Shown in pieces: positions 1 through 8,745 of a DNA stretch of 64,000 nucleotides (its first letter is position 1; every line of letters begins with the position of its first letter). The notes below the pieces were generated by a model. The model was not told the DNA's origin. It worked only from the letters and a program-made list of their open reading frames with translations, and made no database searches. The position numbers and the translations under genes are program-made. This DNA comes from Anaerotignum sp. (GTDB lineage Bacteria; Bacillota; Clostridia; Lachnospirales; Anaerotignaceae), in assembly GCA_020024265.1 (NCBI GenBank), contig JAHHTW010000001.1, forward strand, positions 71,759 to 135,758, in the 5' to 3' direction.

Positions 1-364
1 ATACTTCGCCCAATGCAGCCACATTCGCATCATTCGCTGCCTTTACCGGAAAACCAATCAGCTTTGTCAGTTCCTCCGGCACACATTTTCTGCCCCAGCC
101 CAGATTGACACAATGGTCTACCGTACCATCTTCCAAAACAGGTCCGGGTACACCGATACCTGCACCCTTGATTTCAGATGGTTGGATGTTTCTTTCTTTT
201 TGCTTTGCCTTAAGGCTCTGTGCAATATCCGGCAAGATCCATCTGCCGTCCTCTGCGGTATTTGTTGGAATTTCCCATTTCTCAAGCAATGTACCATCTA
301 CCGCAAACAGCCCTGCCTTAATTGTAGTGCCTCCAACATCTATGCCAAATACATATTCTATCAT
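1..364 (-). CDS. glcK: ROK-family glucokinase, C-terminus cut off by window edge
   Basis: Phosphorylates glucose (or another hexose) with ATP in the cytoplasm. Only the first 121 residues are present. The N-terminus reads MIEYVFGIDVGGTTIKAG, the ATP-binding phosphate-1 motif of ROK kinases, followed by a GIGVPGPV motif near residue 75 and NDANVAALGE at the cut end, both typical of ROK sugar kinases. The ATG lies 12 bases after the galT stop, so it is the last visible gene of the galactose operon, where it would feed sugar released from galactosides into glycolysis. A ROK repressor is less likely because no N-terminal helix-turn-helix precedes the motif. The exact sugar cannot be read from this fragment. 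Confidence 0.85.
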   Translation of the reverse strand, partial: MIEYVFGIDVGGTTIKAGLFAVDGTLLEKWEIPTNTAEDGRWILPDIAQSLKAKQKERNIQPSEIKGAGIGVPGPVLEDGTVDHCVNLGWGRKCVPEELTKLIGFPVKAANDANVAALGEV

Positions 365-376
365 CTTCACCTTCTT

Positions 377-1876
377 TTATATCGTAGCACCACAATGCGC
401 CAAGAAACGTAAAAATGCTGCCTGTCCTGCTTCCGTTCTCTTATAGACACCCGCATCCTCCAATACCTCTGCAAAAACAAGACCGATTTCTTCCTGTATG
501 ATGCTATCCAAATTTTCTTCTGTTATTGTATCATATTTTTGTAAGAATGTCTTTGCCCATTGTGCATGACTTTTGATTTTTTCATCCGCTTCCAAGTCTG
601 CACCTGAGAGAATGGCAGCATGCAAAAGCTGCATTTCTTCTTTCAGACGTGCTGGAAGCACCGCAAGCCCCATCACTTCAATCAAACCGATATTTTCTTT
701 TTTGATATGATGCAGGTGGCTATGCGGATGATATACCCCCAGCGGATGCTCTTTTGTGGTAATATTGTTACGCAATACCAAATCCAGCTCGTAATTCCCA
801 TTTCGCTTTCTTGCAATGGGTGTAATGGTGTTATGTGCTTCTCCGTCTGTTTCTGCAAAAACAAATGCTTCCTCATCCGTATATGCCCGCCATTTTTTGA
901 GTATCATATCTGCACAATCAATCAGTCTTGTTTTGTCTGCATGGGAAATGCGAATCACAGACATGGGCCATTTGACAATCCCCATCTGAACATCTGCAAA
1001 TTCCGCACAGACTACCTGTGTTTCGATTTCTGCTTTTTCCATGGCAAATGTATAGCGTCCGCCCTGAAAATGGTCATGAGAAAGTATGGATCCGCCCACA
1101 ATCGGCAAGTCCGCATTGGAGCCGACAAAGTAATGTGGCAGGAAATCAATAAAATCAAACATCTTTTCAAAGGCATTGCGGTCAATCTTCATTGGCACAT
1201 GCTGCCCGTTGAATACAATACAGTGTTCATTGTAATATACATATGGAGAATACTGGAAAAACCAGTGATTTCCGGCAATCTCCAGAGGAATGATACGGTG
1301 GTTTTGTCTTGCAGGATGGTTGACACGTCCAGCATAGCCTTCATTTTCTCTGCAAAGCATACATTTTGGATAGCCGCTTTGCGGCATATTCTTTGCTGCT
1401 GCAATGGCTTTTGGATCTTTTTCCGGTTTTGACAGATTGATGGTAATATCCATTTCTCCGTATTTTGTCATTGTTTTCCATCGCATATCCTTTTGGATAC
1501 GGTATCTGCGGATATAGTCCGTATCACAGCTGAGTGTATAATACCAATCGGTTGCTTTTTCCGGATTTTTTGCATGCAGCTTTTGGAATGTTGCAATAAC
1601 CTCTCGGGGAAAGGGTGTCAAAATGCCCATCAATTTTGTATCGAACAAATCTTGATAGACAATGCTCTCTGGTATGATGCCTTTTCGACACGCCTCCTCC
1701 AAAAGCACATGCAATATCTTTTCCAAGTCTGTTTCCACTTCCTCTGTCGGCTCTGTATACGCATCCATATGCATTTCATCCAAAAGACGATTGATGACAA
1801 AGGGAATATCGTCTTTTGTAATCAATCCACAACGCACACCATAAAGCGCCAAATCACGAATTGCTTTGTTTACCAT
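377..1876 (-). CDS. galT: UDP-glucose--hexose-1-phosphate uridylyltransferase (Firmicutes type)
   Basis: Second enzyme of the Leloir pathway: exchanges UMP between UDP-glucose and galactose-1-phosphate. The 499-residue protein matches the long Firmicutes GalT class rather than the shorter (about 350 residue) E. coli class. Visible landmarks are CMLCRENEGYAGR near residue 175 and the late histidine-rich stretch HPHSHLHHIKKEN. The ATG at 1876 is preferred because AAAGGGG sits eight bases upstream; an in-frame TTG at 1894 has no ribosome site. The start overlaps the region just after the galE stop (1891), which implies translational coupling within galK-galE-galT. Confidence 0.95.
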   Translation of the reverse strand: MVNKAIRDLALYGVRCGLITKDDIPFVINRLLDEMHMDAYTEPTEEVETDLEKILHVLLEEACRKGIIPESIVYQDLFDTKLMGILTPFPREVIATFQKLHAKNPEKATDWYYTLSCDTDYIRRYRIQKDMRWKTMTKYGEMDITINLSKPEKDPKAIAAAKNMPQSGYPKCMLCRENEGYAGRVNHPARQNHRIIPLEIAGNHWFFQYSPYVYYNEHCIVFNGQHVPMKIDRNAFEKMFDFIDFLPHYFVGSNADLPIVGGSILSHDHFQGGRYTFAMEKAEIETQVVCAEFADVQMGIVKWPMSVIRISHADKTRLIDCADMILKKWRAYTDEEAFVFAETDGEAHNTITPIARKRNGNYELDLVLRNNITTKEHPLGVYHPHSHLHHIKKENIGLIEVMGLAVLPARLKEEMQLLHAAILSGADLEADEKIKSHAQWAKTFLQKYDTITEENLDSIIQEEIGLVFAEVLEDAGVYKRTEAGQAAFLRFLAHCGATI

Positions 1877-1890
1877 GTCGTTCCCCTTTC

Positions 1891-2874
1891 TCAAAACCCA
1901 TTTGGATGATTTTTATGCCAATTCCATGCACTGGAAATGATTTCTTCCAAGCTGTCATGTTGTGGGTTCCAGCCAAGCACACGTTTTGCTTTTTCACTGG
2001 AAGCAATCAGCTGTGCCGGATCACCCGCACGGCGTTCCACTTCCTTGGCTGCAATGGGATGCCCTGTCACCTTTCTTGCTGTTTCGATGACTTCACGCAC
2101 AGAAAATCCAACGCCATTGCCCAGATTAAAGATATTGCTTTCACCACCCTGAAGCAGATAATCAACTGCAAGAATATGTGCCTCTGCAAGATCTGTTACA
2201 TGGATGTAATCACGGATACAAGTACCATCGAAAGTGGGATAATCTGTACCGAATATACTGATAAATTCTCTTTTGCCGTTGGGTACCTGCAAAATCAGAG
2301 GAATCAAATGACTTTCCGGATTGTGTGCTTCCCCGATATTTCCGCTCACATGTGCGCCACATGCATTGAAATAGCGCAAAGAAACATAGCGCAAACCACA
2401 AGCCTTTTCTGTCCAATGGAACATTTTTTCCATAGCCAACTTTGTTTCCCCATAGGGATTGGTTGGCTGTGTACGGTCTGTTTCCAAAATCGGTACACGT
2501 TCGGGTTCCCCATACGTTGCGGCTGTGGAGGAAAATACAATTTTATCCACACCATTTGCAACCATGGTTTCCAGCATAGCCCTTGTTTTGCAAAGATTAT
2601 TTTCATAATATTTCAATGGCTTTTCTACACTTTCGCCTACCAGTGAATATGCTGCAAAATGAATCACTGCTTCGATGTTTTCCTTTTGGAATACATTTGT
2701 CAAAAATGGCTGATCTGCAATATCTCCTTGATAAAACCTTGCATTTGGATGCACAGCTTCTACATGCCCTGTTTCCAAATTATCTACCACAACGACTTCT
2801 CTGCCTGCTTCACAAAGCGCATATACGGTATGAGAACCAATATAGCCTGCACCGCCCAATACCAAAATTGCCAT
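1891..2874 (-). CDS. galE: UDP-glucose 4-epimerase
   Basis: Interconverts UDP-galactose and UDP-glucose using bound NAD; cytoplasmic, short-chain dehydrogenase/reductase fold. The Rossmann motif GGAGYIGSH is at the extreme N-terminus, followed by the catalytic YGETK (YxxxK) near residue 145 and the substrate-loop segment HNPESHLIPLIL. Length (327 residues) is normal for the family. ATG at 2874 follows GAAGGAG with eight-base spacing; an upstream in-frame GTG at 2883 overlaps that site and is unlikely. It lies between galK and galT, completing the Leloir set. Confidence 0.97.
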   Translation of the reverse strand: MAILVLGGAGYIGSHTVYALCEAGREVVVVDNLETGHVEAVHPNARFYQGDIADQPFLTNVFQKENIEAVIHFAAYSLVGESVEKPLKYYENNLCKTRAMLETMVANGVDKIVFSSTAATYGEPERVPILETDRTQPTNPYGETKLAMEKMFHWTEKACGLRYVSLRYFNACGAHVSGNIGEAHNPESHLIPLILQVPNGKREFISIFGTDYPTFDGTCIRDYIHVTDLAEAHILAVDYLLQGGESNIFNLGNGVGFSVREVIETARKVTGHPIAAKEVERRAGDPAQLIASSEKAKRVLGWNPQHDSLEEIISSAWNWHKNHPNGF

Positions 2875-2899
2875 TGCAATCACTCCTTCTCTTGATATC

Positions 2900-2953
2900 G
2901 GTCATGCATAACATACTACATATCATATATATGTCGATCAGTCCAGCATGACC
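2900..2953 (-). other. galK-galE intergenic inverted repeat
   Basis: The 104-base gap between galK and galE contains a perfect eight-base inverted repeat, GGTCATGC (2946-2953 complement) with GCATGACC (2900-2907 complement), separated by 38 AT-rich bases. In RNA it would form a stem with a large loop just upstream of the galE ribosome site. It has no U-tract, so it is not a classical terminator; an RNA processing or stability element, or an operator for an internal promoter, is possible. Confidence 0.35.
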
Positions 2954-2978
2954 ACTTTTTTATCATACAAATTCTCTT

Positions 2979-4238
2979 TTATTGTTTGTACAGCTCTGTA
3001 CCGCCTGCGGGACGGATGGATAATACATGACAACGACCTGTGCCAAGCGCATGTTCCACCTGTGCCACAAATTTCCCCAGCATATCCTGTGGTACAAAAG
3101 CCTGCACCGTACCAGCAAAGCCACCGCCATGGATACGGTATGCGCCTTTGCCCTCCAATGCAGCTTCACAAACTGCCAATGCATATGCCACATCCTGATG
3201 CGCTACCGCACCGGAAACATATACATTTTGCAGATACATAAAGGAAGAATATCCGGATTCCTTTACCAAAGAAAGAAACTTTACAAAATCACCGGATTCC
3301 AAAGCCTGCGCTTCATCTATGGCTCTTTGATGATCCTTTAAGAAATGGTATGCTCTCAAGAGCGCACGGTCACCTGTCTTGGCACGCACTGCTGCCATAT
3401 CACCCAGCAAGTCTGTCAAAGTCACCTCACGCAGCACTTCCTTGCCAAAATGCTCCGCAACCTTCTTCATTTCCACGGGAATGGCAGAATATTCGTCTGA
3501 GAGGTCTGCATGGTCTGCACCACTGTCTATGATGCAAAGGGCATAGCCTGCCTTTACAAAATCGAAATCCAGCTTACGCACAACGGGATTTGCGTTGTCT
3601 GCAAAGTCAATGGCTACAATACCGCCTACAGAAGATGCGGTTTGATCCATCAAACCACTCATTTTACCAAAATATACGTTTTCTGCATACTGACCAATCT
3701 GCGCAATCTGTACCGGATTCAATTTGCCTTCGCAAAACAGCAGATTGATGGTAGTTCCTACCAGCACTTCATATGCCGCCGAGGATGAAATACCAGAGCC
3801 TTTGAGTACATTGGAAACGGTATACATATCAAAGCCACCCAATGCATAGCCCATCTGACTGATTTTGGATGCTACTCCACGAATGAGAGAAGACGTTGTA
3901 TTTTTTTCTGCTTCCACAACAGCCAATGCATCCAGTGAGATTTCTTCCATACCATAGCCTTCAGAGAAAATACGGATGATGTTTGTATCATTTTTTGCAG
4001 CTGCCCCCACAATATCCAAGTCCACCGCTGCTGCCAATACACAGCCATGCTGATGGTCGGTATGGTTGCCGCCGATTTCCGTTCTACCCGGTGCGCTGAA
4101 AAAGCGTTCTGCTTTTTTCCCAAATGTATTCAAAAACCCTTTTTCTGCATCGGATAATCTTCCTAAGTAAAAGTCTTTGTTTTGCTCCAAACGAGGGTAT
4201 GCTGCCAAAAGACTTTCTGTGTTCCAATTGCTTTCCAT
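2979..4238 (-). CDS. galK: Galactokinase
   Basis: First committed Leloir enzyme: ATP-dependent phosphorylation of galactose at C1. GHMP kinase fold. The galactokinase signature near residue 50 appears as APGRTEIGGNHTDHQHG, a variant of the usual GRVNLIGEHTDYN; motif 2 is KGSGISSSAAYE near residue 147 and the C-terminal motif is HGGGFAGTVQAF. Length 419 is close to the usual 390-420. ATG follows GAGGAGG. The stop of the upstream 81-residue membrane protein is only 24 bases away, so both probably share one transcript from the promoter at 4601-4629. Confidence 0.93.
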   Translation of the reverse strand: MESNWNTESLLAAYPRLEQNKDFYLGRLSDAEKGFLNTFGKKAERFFSAPGRTEIGGNHTDHQHGCVLAAAVDLDIVGAAAKNDTNIIRIFSEGYGMEEISLDALAVVEAEKNTTSSLIRGVASKISQMGYALGGFDMYTVSNVLKGSGISSSAAYEVLVGTTINLLFCEGKLNPVQIAQIGQYAENVYFGKMSGLMDQTASSVGGIVAIDFADNANPVVRKLDFDFVKAGYALCIIDSGADHADLSDEYSAIPVEMKKVAEHFGKEVLREVTLTDLLGDMAAVRAKTGDRALLRAYHFLKDHQRAIDEAQALESGDFVKFLSLVKESGYSSFMYLQNVYVSGAVAHQDVAYALAVCEAALEGKGAYRIHGGGFAGTVQAFVPQDMLGKFVAQVEHALGTGRCHVLSIRPAGGTELYKQ

Positions 4239-4262
4239 TCTTTTCCTCCTCTATGTCAAAAC

Positions 4263-4508
4263 TTATCTATATATAATCCCAATCACAATGGCAGCCACAA
4301 GTGCAAGCGAGATGACTGCAACCACGATATTCATGGTATTGAGTGATACGTCAATACGCTCATAAAGATTGTATTTCGCTTTTGTGATGCGATCCTCTGC
4401 CTTTTTCAGCTTACTTTCCTTTTCCTCCAGTACTTTCTCTCTTTGCTCCAGCTCCTGCATCCGTTGTTGCAATTCCTCCTGATTGAGCGATTCCTTTGAT
4501 TCGGACAC
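4263..4508 (-). CDS. Small coiled-coil protein with C-terminal membrane anchor
   Basis: An 81-residue protein of unknown function. The first half is strongly charged and heptad-like (ELQQRMQELEQREKVLEEKE), predicting a coiled coil. The last 25 residues (IVVAVISLALVAAIVIGII) form one membrane segment ending almost at the C-terminus, so the coiled coil faces the cytoplasm if tail-anchored. The GTG at 4508 is chosen because AAGGAGG precedes it at ideal spacing; an in-frame ATG at 4544 has no ribosome site. It is the first gene of the gal operon, 24 bases upstream of galK. No family was recognised. Confidence 0.75.
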   Translation of the reverse strand: MSESKESLNQEELQQRMQELEQREKVLEEKESKLKKAEDRITKAKYNLYERIDVSLNTMNIVVAVISLALVAAIVIGIIYR

Positions 4509-4600
4509 GCAATCCCTCCTTACCTTACTTTTCCCCTTTTTCATGAAGTATTTTTCTTTGGGCGCACTGTCTTTTTTCTGCTTTCTGATACTTTACCACC

Positions 4601-4629
4601 ATTGTACCACACAGCCCAAATTACAACAA
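4601..4629 (-). promoter_or_regulatory. Sigma-A-type promoter of the gal operon
   Basis: On the complement strand TTGTTG (4624-4629) and TACAAT (4601-4606) are separated by 17 bases, and the -10 is preceded by TGG, giving an extended -10. It lies about 90 bases upstream of the GTG of the 81-residue protein, and no other good promoter was found before galK. Confidence 0.6.
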
Positions 4630-4653
4630 TTCCCCCGTAAACAAACGGGGGAA
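4630..4653 (-). terminator. Stem-loop after mglC
   Basis: A perfect nine-base stem TTCCCCCGT / ACGGGGGAA with a six-base loop lies 23 bases after the mglC stop. The following tract is only weakly U-rich (TTGTTGTAATTT). It abuts the -35 of the gal operon promoter, separating the mgl and gal transcripts. Confidence 0.6.
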
Positions 4654-4675
4654 TATACAGGCTTTGACCGAATTA

Positions 4676-5695
4676 TTATTTCTTTGCAATATACTTACGC
4701 ACGTCGATCGCAACAGCCAAAATGATAATCAGACCTTTGATGACATACTGCAAATATGCATTGACACCCAGATAGTACAGGCTATAGTTGATTACCTGCA
4801 AAATGATAACACCAATCAGAATACCGGGGATGGTACCAACACCACCGGAGAAGGATACCCCACCGATAACACAGCCGGAAATCGCATCCAAGTCATAGTT
4901 TGTACCCGTTGCAGTGGTTACACTCTGAATACGTCCTGCTTCCAAGAATGCGGCAATACCATACAGCACACCGGCAAGCAGATAAATCAACATAATATTT
5001 TTTGCTACGTTAACACCGGATACTGCTGCTGCCTCCGGATTTCCACCAATGGCAAACATATTTTTCCCCAACGTTGTTTTGTTCCAAATAAACCACATGA
5101 TGACTGCACAAATAATCATAAAATATACCAAATGCGGAATACCAAGCAGTCTGCCATTTACCAGCTGGATATATCCGGCATCCAAGCTCGCCAAAGGCTG
5201 CGCACCGCCCTTTTGGCTATCAATGTACAAACACAATACACCATATGCAATCAGCTGCGTACCAAGCGATATGATGAAGGCATGCATATGCAGCTTTGCC
5301 ACACCAAAACCATTGAGCAGGCAAAATGCCACACAGACAATGATAGAAAGCAACAATGGCACAATCATAGGCAAGGGTTCTGTAATCCCCGGATACATAC
5401 GAGAGCTATAGGTTACACTTTGGAGCAAGGATGCCGATACTGCTGCACCACAACCCAAAATACGACCAGCGGAAAGGTCGGTACCTGCAAGTACAATCAT
5501 ACCCGCAACACCAAGCGCCAATATCGCTCTGGTAGATGCCTGTGCCAATATTGTCAAAAAGTTATTCATAGATAAAAAGCTGCGGTCTGCAACGATTACA
5601 CCAATGATCATAATAATCAAAATGATATACAGCGCATAGTCCAAAAGAAGCTCCTTCCAGCTCTTTCCATTTGCCATACGTTCCACTTTTTCCAT
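4676..5695 (-). CDS. mglC: Galactose/methyl-galactoside ABC transporter permease
   Basis: Inner-membrane channel of the galactose importer; BPD_transp_2 (RbsC/MglC) family. The 339-residue protein is almost entirely hydrophobic with about eight to ten membrane segments, and carries the family motif region around LGVAGMIVLAGTDLSAGR near residue 65 and the loop EAAAVSGVNV that contacts the ATPase. ATG at 5695 follows GGGGAGG. It starts 15 bases after the mglA stop, completing mglB-mglA-mglC. Confidence 0.95.
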   Translation of the reverse strand: MEKVERMANGKSWKELLLDYALYIILIIMIIGVIVADRSFLSMNNFLTILAQASTRAILALGVAGMIVLAGTDLSAGRILGCGAAVSASLLQSVTYSSRMYPGITEPLPMIVPLLLSIIVCVAFCLLNGFGVAKLHMHAFIISLGTQLIAYGVLCLYIDSQKGGAQPLASLDAGYIQLVNGRLLGIPHLVYFMIICAVIMWFIWNKTTLGKNMFAIGGNPEAAAVSGVNVAKNIMLIYLLAGVLYGIAAFLEAGRIQSVTTATGTNYDLDAISGCVIGGVSFSGGVGTIPGILIGVIILQVINYSLYYLGVNAYLQYVIKGLIIILAVAIDVRKYIAKK

Positions 5696-5710
5696 TTTCT
5701 TACCTCCCCA

Positions 5711-7222
5711 TTATACAAATTTCGCCGCAAGGCGCATGATTTCTTCCTGTGATGTTTGCTTTGCATCTACAATACCGGCAAGATGCCCATTGCTCATAAC
5801 CAGAATACGATCACAAATGCCCAAAAGCTCCGGCATTTCCGAAGAAACCACAATCACACCCTTATCCTCGTGTGCCAAGTCGATAATCAGCTGATAGATT
5901 TCATACTTTGCACCAACGTCAATCCCTCTGGTAGGCTCATCCAACAAAAGCACCTCCGGCTTTGTCAGCAGCCATCTGCCCAATATTACCTTCTGCTGAT
6001 TCCCACCGGACAGGGAACGGATATGTGTTTTTTGGCTGGGTGTTTTGACACGCATACTGTCAATCACCCATTTGGTATCATCCTTCATTTTACCATTGGA
6101 GAGCCAAAAGCCATTGCTGTAATTTTTGATGTTTGCAATAACGGAATTGAATCGTATGCTCATTCCGCCAAAAATACCGGTTGCACGGCGTTCCTCCGTC
6201 AACAGCGCAAAGCCGTTTTTGATTGCTGTTTTTGCGTCCTTGTTGACGACCTGTTTGCCATGCATATACATTTCACCACTTTCGTGGTGTGCGATACCAA
6301 AAATGGTTTCCAAAAGTTCTGTTCTTCTACTGCCCACCAGACCTGCAACACCAAGGATCTCGCCTTTACGCAGCTGGAAGCTGACATCAATACAGGAGGG
6401 CATATATTTACCTGTCAGATTTTTGACATCCAAAAGCACTTCACTGGGGTTGTTGTTTTTGGGCGGGAAACGCTCTGTCAAATCACGCCCTACCATCAGT
6501 TTGATAATTTTGTCCGTTGTCAAACCCTCTGCTCGTTCTGTTGCAATCCATTTACCATCACGCATGATGGTAACATCGTCAGAGATACGCAGAATTTCTT
6601 CCATTTTATGGCTGATATATACCATTGCCACACCTTTGTCACGTAATTTATTGATAATACGGAACAAATGCTCTACTTCTTCCTGTGTCAAAGAGGACGT
6701 CGGCTCGTCCAGTACAAGGATCTTTGCATTATATGATACGGCTTTTGCGATTTCTACCATCTGTCTTTGAGATACGCTTAATTTGCCGATTATAGTCCTA
6801 GGGTTGACGGGTATCTCGAGTTCCTCGAATACCTTTTGTGTTTCTTGATACATTTCTTTATGGCTGATCAAACCATAATGCTTGGGAAAGCGTCCCAGCC
6901 AAATATTTTCCATGACACTGCGTTTCAGCACCTGATTCAATTCCTGATGCACCATTGCTACGCCGTTATCCAGCGCATTTTTGGGTCCAGAGAAGGATGT
7001 CTCCTGACCATCAATGACGATACGACCGCCATCTTGTTTGTAGATACCGAAAAGACATTTCATCAATGTCGATTTACCTGCCCCGTTTTCTCCCATCAGT
7101 GCATGAACGGTACCGGGACGCAGTTTGAGCATTGCATGATCGAGTGCTTTGACTCCCGGAAATTGTTTCTCAATATCTGTCATTTCCAATACATAGTTTT
7201 CTTCGCTCACTGCCTTCACCAC
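5711..7222 (-). CDS. mglA: Galactose/methyl-galactoside ABC transporter ATP-binding protein
   Basis: Cytoplasmic ATPase with two fused ABC domains. Domain 1 has Walker A GENGAGKSTL near residue 45, signature LSVSQRQMVEIAKA and Walker B ILVLDEPTSSL. Domain 2 has a degenerate Walker A (GLVGSRRTELLE), signature LSGGNQQKVILGRWL and Walker B VLLLDEPTRGID, as in other MglA/RbsA proteins. Length 503 is normal. The start is uncertain: GTG codons at 7222, 7219 and 7210 all lie just after AGGAAG; 7219 or 7210 give better spacing than 7222. Confidence 0.95.
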   Translation of the reverse strand: MVKAVSEENYVLEMTDIEKQFPGVKALDHAMLKLRPGTVHALMGENGAGKSTLMKCLFGIYKQDGGRIVIDGQETSFSGPKNALDNGVAMVHQELNQVLKRSVMENIWLGRFPKHYGLISHKEMYQETQKVFEELEIPVNPRTIIGKLSVSQRQMVEIAKAVSYNAKILVLDEPTSSLTQEEVEHLFRIINKLRDKGVAMVYISHKMEEILRISDDVTIMRDGKWIATERAEGLTTDKIIKLMVGRDLTERFPPKNNNPSEVLLDVKNLTGKYMPSCIDVSFQLRKGEILGVAGLVGSRRTELLETIFGIAHHESGEMYMHGKQVVNKDAKTAIKNGFALLTEERRATGIFGGMSIRFNSVIANIKNYSNGFWLSNGKMKDDTKWVIDSMRVKTPSQKTHIRSLSGGNQQKVILGRWLLTKPEVLLLDEPTRGIDVGAKYEIYQLIIDLAHEDKGVIVVSSEMPELLGICDRILVMSNGHLAGIVDAKQTSQEEIMRLAAKFV

Positions 7223-7334
7223 TCTTCCTAATCGTCTATATTATATCTTATCTGTCATTTTCTAGGAATACTTTTTCCTTCAAATTCGCAATGAGTTTTC
7301 CCAATGACCCAAATGCATTACCTTCTTATAAGAA

Positions 7335-7362
7335 CGCACAGTGAGGAAACCCCCACTGTGCG
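7335..7362 (-). other. mglB-mglA intergenic stem-loop
   Basis: A nine-base perfect stem CGCACAGTG / CACTGTGCG closes a ten-base loop in the 182-base gap after mglB. The bases after it are only mildly U-rich. Such hairpins after the binding-protein gene commonly stabilise its mRNA or cause partial termination, giving more binding protein than transporter. Confidence 0.55.
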
Positions 7363-7404
7363 AACCTCGTTTTACTTAATCAATTATCTTAGCCAAAAAG
7401 AGCA

Positions 7405-8454
7405 TTACTGACCTGTGTAAGGAGCGTAAGGAATACGAACTGCTACGCCTGTGTCATCGTAGGTATATTCTGTACCATCCAAGAATCCAGCACCGCTTGC
7501 AGCGTTCATAGCAGCAGCAGCGATTGCTTTACCCATTGCATCGCCATCCTGCAATACTGTTGCGCTCATCTGACCTTTGCTGATTGCATCTTTTGCAGCA
7601 TCTGTTGCGTCAACACCGATTACGGGGATGAAGGAAGCGCCTTCTGCACCTGTGTTGTAGTTGATGTTAGACAGTGCAGCTACACAACCAATTGCCATAC
7701 CGTCGTTGTTTGCGATAACCATCTCGATTTTGCCCTGGTTTGCAGCCAGCATTGCTTCCATCGCTTTCTGTGCTGTTTCTGTATCCCAGTTACATACCTG
7801 TGTTTCGCCAACCTGTTCCATCTGCAGACCGTTTGCTTCCGCCTGTTCTACACTGTACTGTGTACGAGCGATTGCTTCCGGATTATCGGGTTCGCCCTGG
7901 AACATTACATACTGTACTTTACCGTCTTGGTTGAGGTCATATTCCGGATGCGCATCCATCAGATCCTTGATGATGTCGCCCTGCATTTTACCTGCATCAA
8001 TTGCATTTGTACCGATGAAGCAAGCTTTTTCATAGCTCTTGATTACATCTGTATCGGGTTCTCTGTTGAAGAAAATTGTAGGAATGCCTGCTGCGGAAGC
8101 TTTTTCTACTACACCACTTGCTGCTTTTGCATCTACCATGTTGACACACAGTACGTCAACACCCTTGGAAATCATAACATCCAGCTGGTCGTTCTGTGTA
8201 GCCTGATCGCCTTTGCCATCCTGCATTTCTACGATTGCTTTGCCTTCCAGTGCTGTCTGCAAGGAGTTACGTACTGTAGAAATGTATGTGTCGTCGTATT
8301 TGTAAATCAATACGCCAACTGTAGGCAGATCGCCATTTGCCTCTGTAGCTGCCTGATCGCCCTCTGTAGCTGCATCTCCATTGCCACCGCCGCAGGCTGC
8401 TAAGCCGAACATCATAACGGACGCCATCAAAAGCGCCAAAACTTTCTTTTTCAT
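7405..8454 (-). CDS. mglB: Galactose/glucose-binding lipoprotein of the Mgl importer
   Basis: Extracellular sugar receptor for MglAC. Begins with a lipoprotein signal peptide, MKKKVLALLMASVMMFGLAAC, with the lipobox LAAC and Cys at residue 21, then a low-complexity linker. The mature part is a periplasmic-binding-protein-1 fold, with the galactose-binding-protein features VNMVDAKAASGVVEKA, FFNREPD and a calcium-loop-like segment YDLNQDGKVQYVMFQGE near residue 175. ATG follows AAGGAGG. Own extended -10 promoter upstream and a stem-loop downstream. Confidence 0.95.
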   Translation of the reverse strand: MKKKVLALLMASVMMFGLAACGGGNGDAATEGDQAATEANGDLPTVGVLIYKYDDTYISTVRNSLQTALEGKAIVEMQDGKGDQATQNDQLDVMISKGVDVLCVNMVDAKAASGVVEKASAAGIPTIFFNREPDTDVIKSYEKACFIGTNAIDAGKMQGDIIKDLMDAHPEYDLNQDGKVQYVMFQGEPDNPEAIARTQYSVEQAEANGLQMEQVGETQVCNWDTETAQKAMEAMLAANQGKIEMVIANNDGMAIGCVAALSNINYNTGAEGASFIPVIGVDATDAAKDAISKGQMSATVLQDGDAMGKAIAAAAMNAASGAGFLDGTEYTYDDTGVAVRIPYAPYTGQ

Positions 8455-8479
8455 AATAAAACCCTCCTTAAAAAATTTT

Positions 8480-8519
8480 GGTCATAGACCATTTTGTGGT
8501 ACAACATCTTTTCTGTTGT
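8480..8519 (-). promoter_or_regulatory. Inverted repeats in the mglB leader
   Basis: Two inverted repeats lie between the predicted start of transcription and the mglB ribosome site: GGTCATAGACC at 8480-8490 and ACAACA / TGTTGT at 8501-8506 and 8514-8519. They could be operator half-sites for the adjacent AraC-type regulator or RNA hairpins. Confidence 0.35.
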
Positions 8520-8526
8520 TATTCCT

Positions 8527-8535
8527 ATTATAACA
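8527..8535 (-). promoter_or_regulatory. Extended -10 promoter of mglB
   Basis: The complement reads TGTTATAAT, a perfect -10 (8527-8532) with the TG extension. The -35 region is a T-run without a clear consensus, which fits an activator-dependent promoter; the YesN-type regulator at 12543-14129 is the obvious candidate. Confidence 0.6.
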
Positions 8536-8745
8536 AAATTACTCCTATCAAAAAACAAGAATTTTTTTTTATCTGTATAGAATTTATTTGCTTTCTTTTT
8601 TTCCTGCGTATATTTTTGCTATATTTTCATCCAAAATACATACGCAATACTACATAATATACAAAAATCATGCCAAATATCCGATCATGTCAAATATTTT
8701 TGTTAGAATAGACAAAATGAAAATCATATCCTCCATTTGCGCCTT
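8536..8745. other. Upstream region of mglB, AT-rich
   Basis: No gene. It holds an imperfect inverted repeat, GCGTAT at 8606-8611 with ATACGC at 8640-8645, whose inner arms TTTT and AAAA also pair. This lies about 75 to 115 bases upstream of the mglB -10, a plausible distance for activator binding. No clear terminator for the upstream sensor operon was seen, so some read-through into mglB is possible. Confidence 0.4.

Noticed and set aside
1861..2646. A 261-codon plus-strand open frame opposite galE
   Set aside because: Shadow of galE: cysteine- and histidine-rich, no homology pattern and no ribosome site.
4664..5575. A 303-codon open frame on the plus strand opposite mglC
   Set aside because: It is antisense to a clear transporter gene, has odd composition rich in His, Cys, Gln and Asn, and has no ribosome site.
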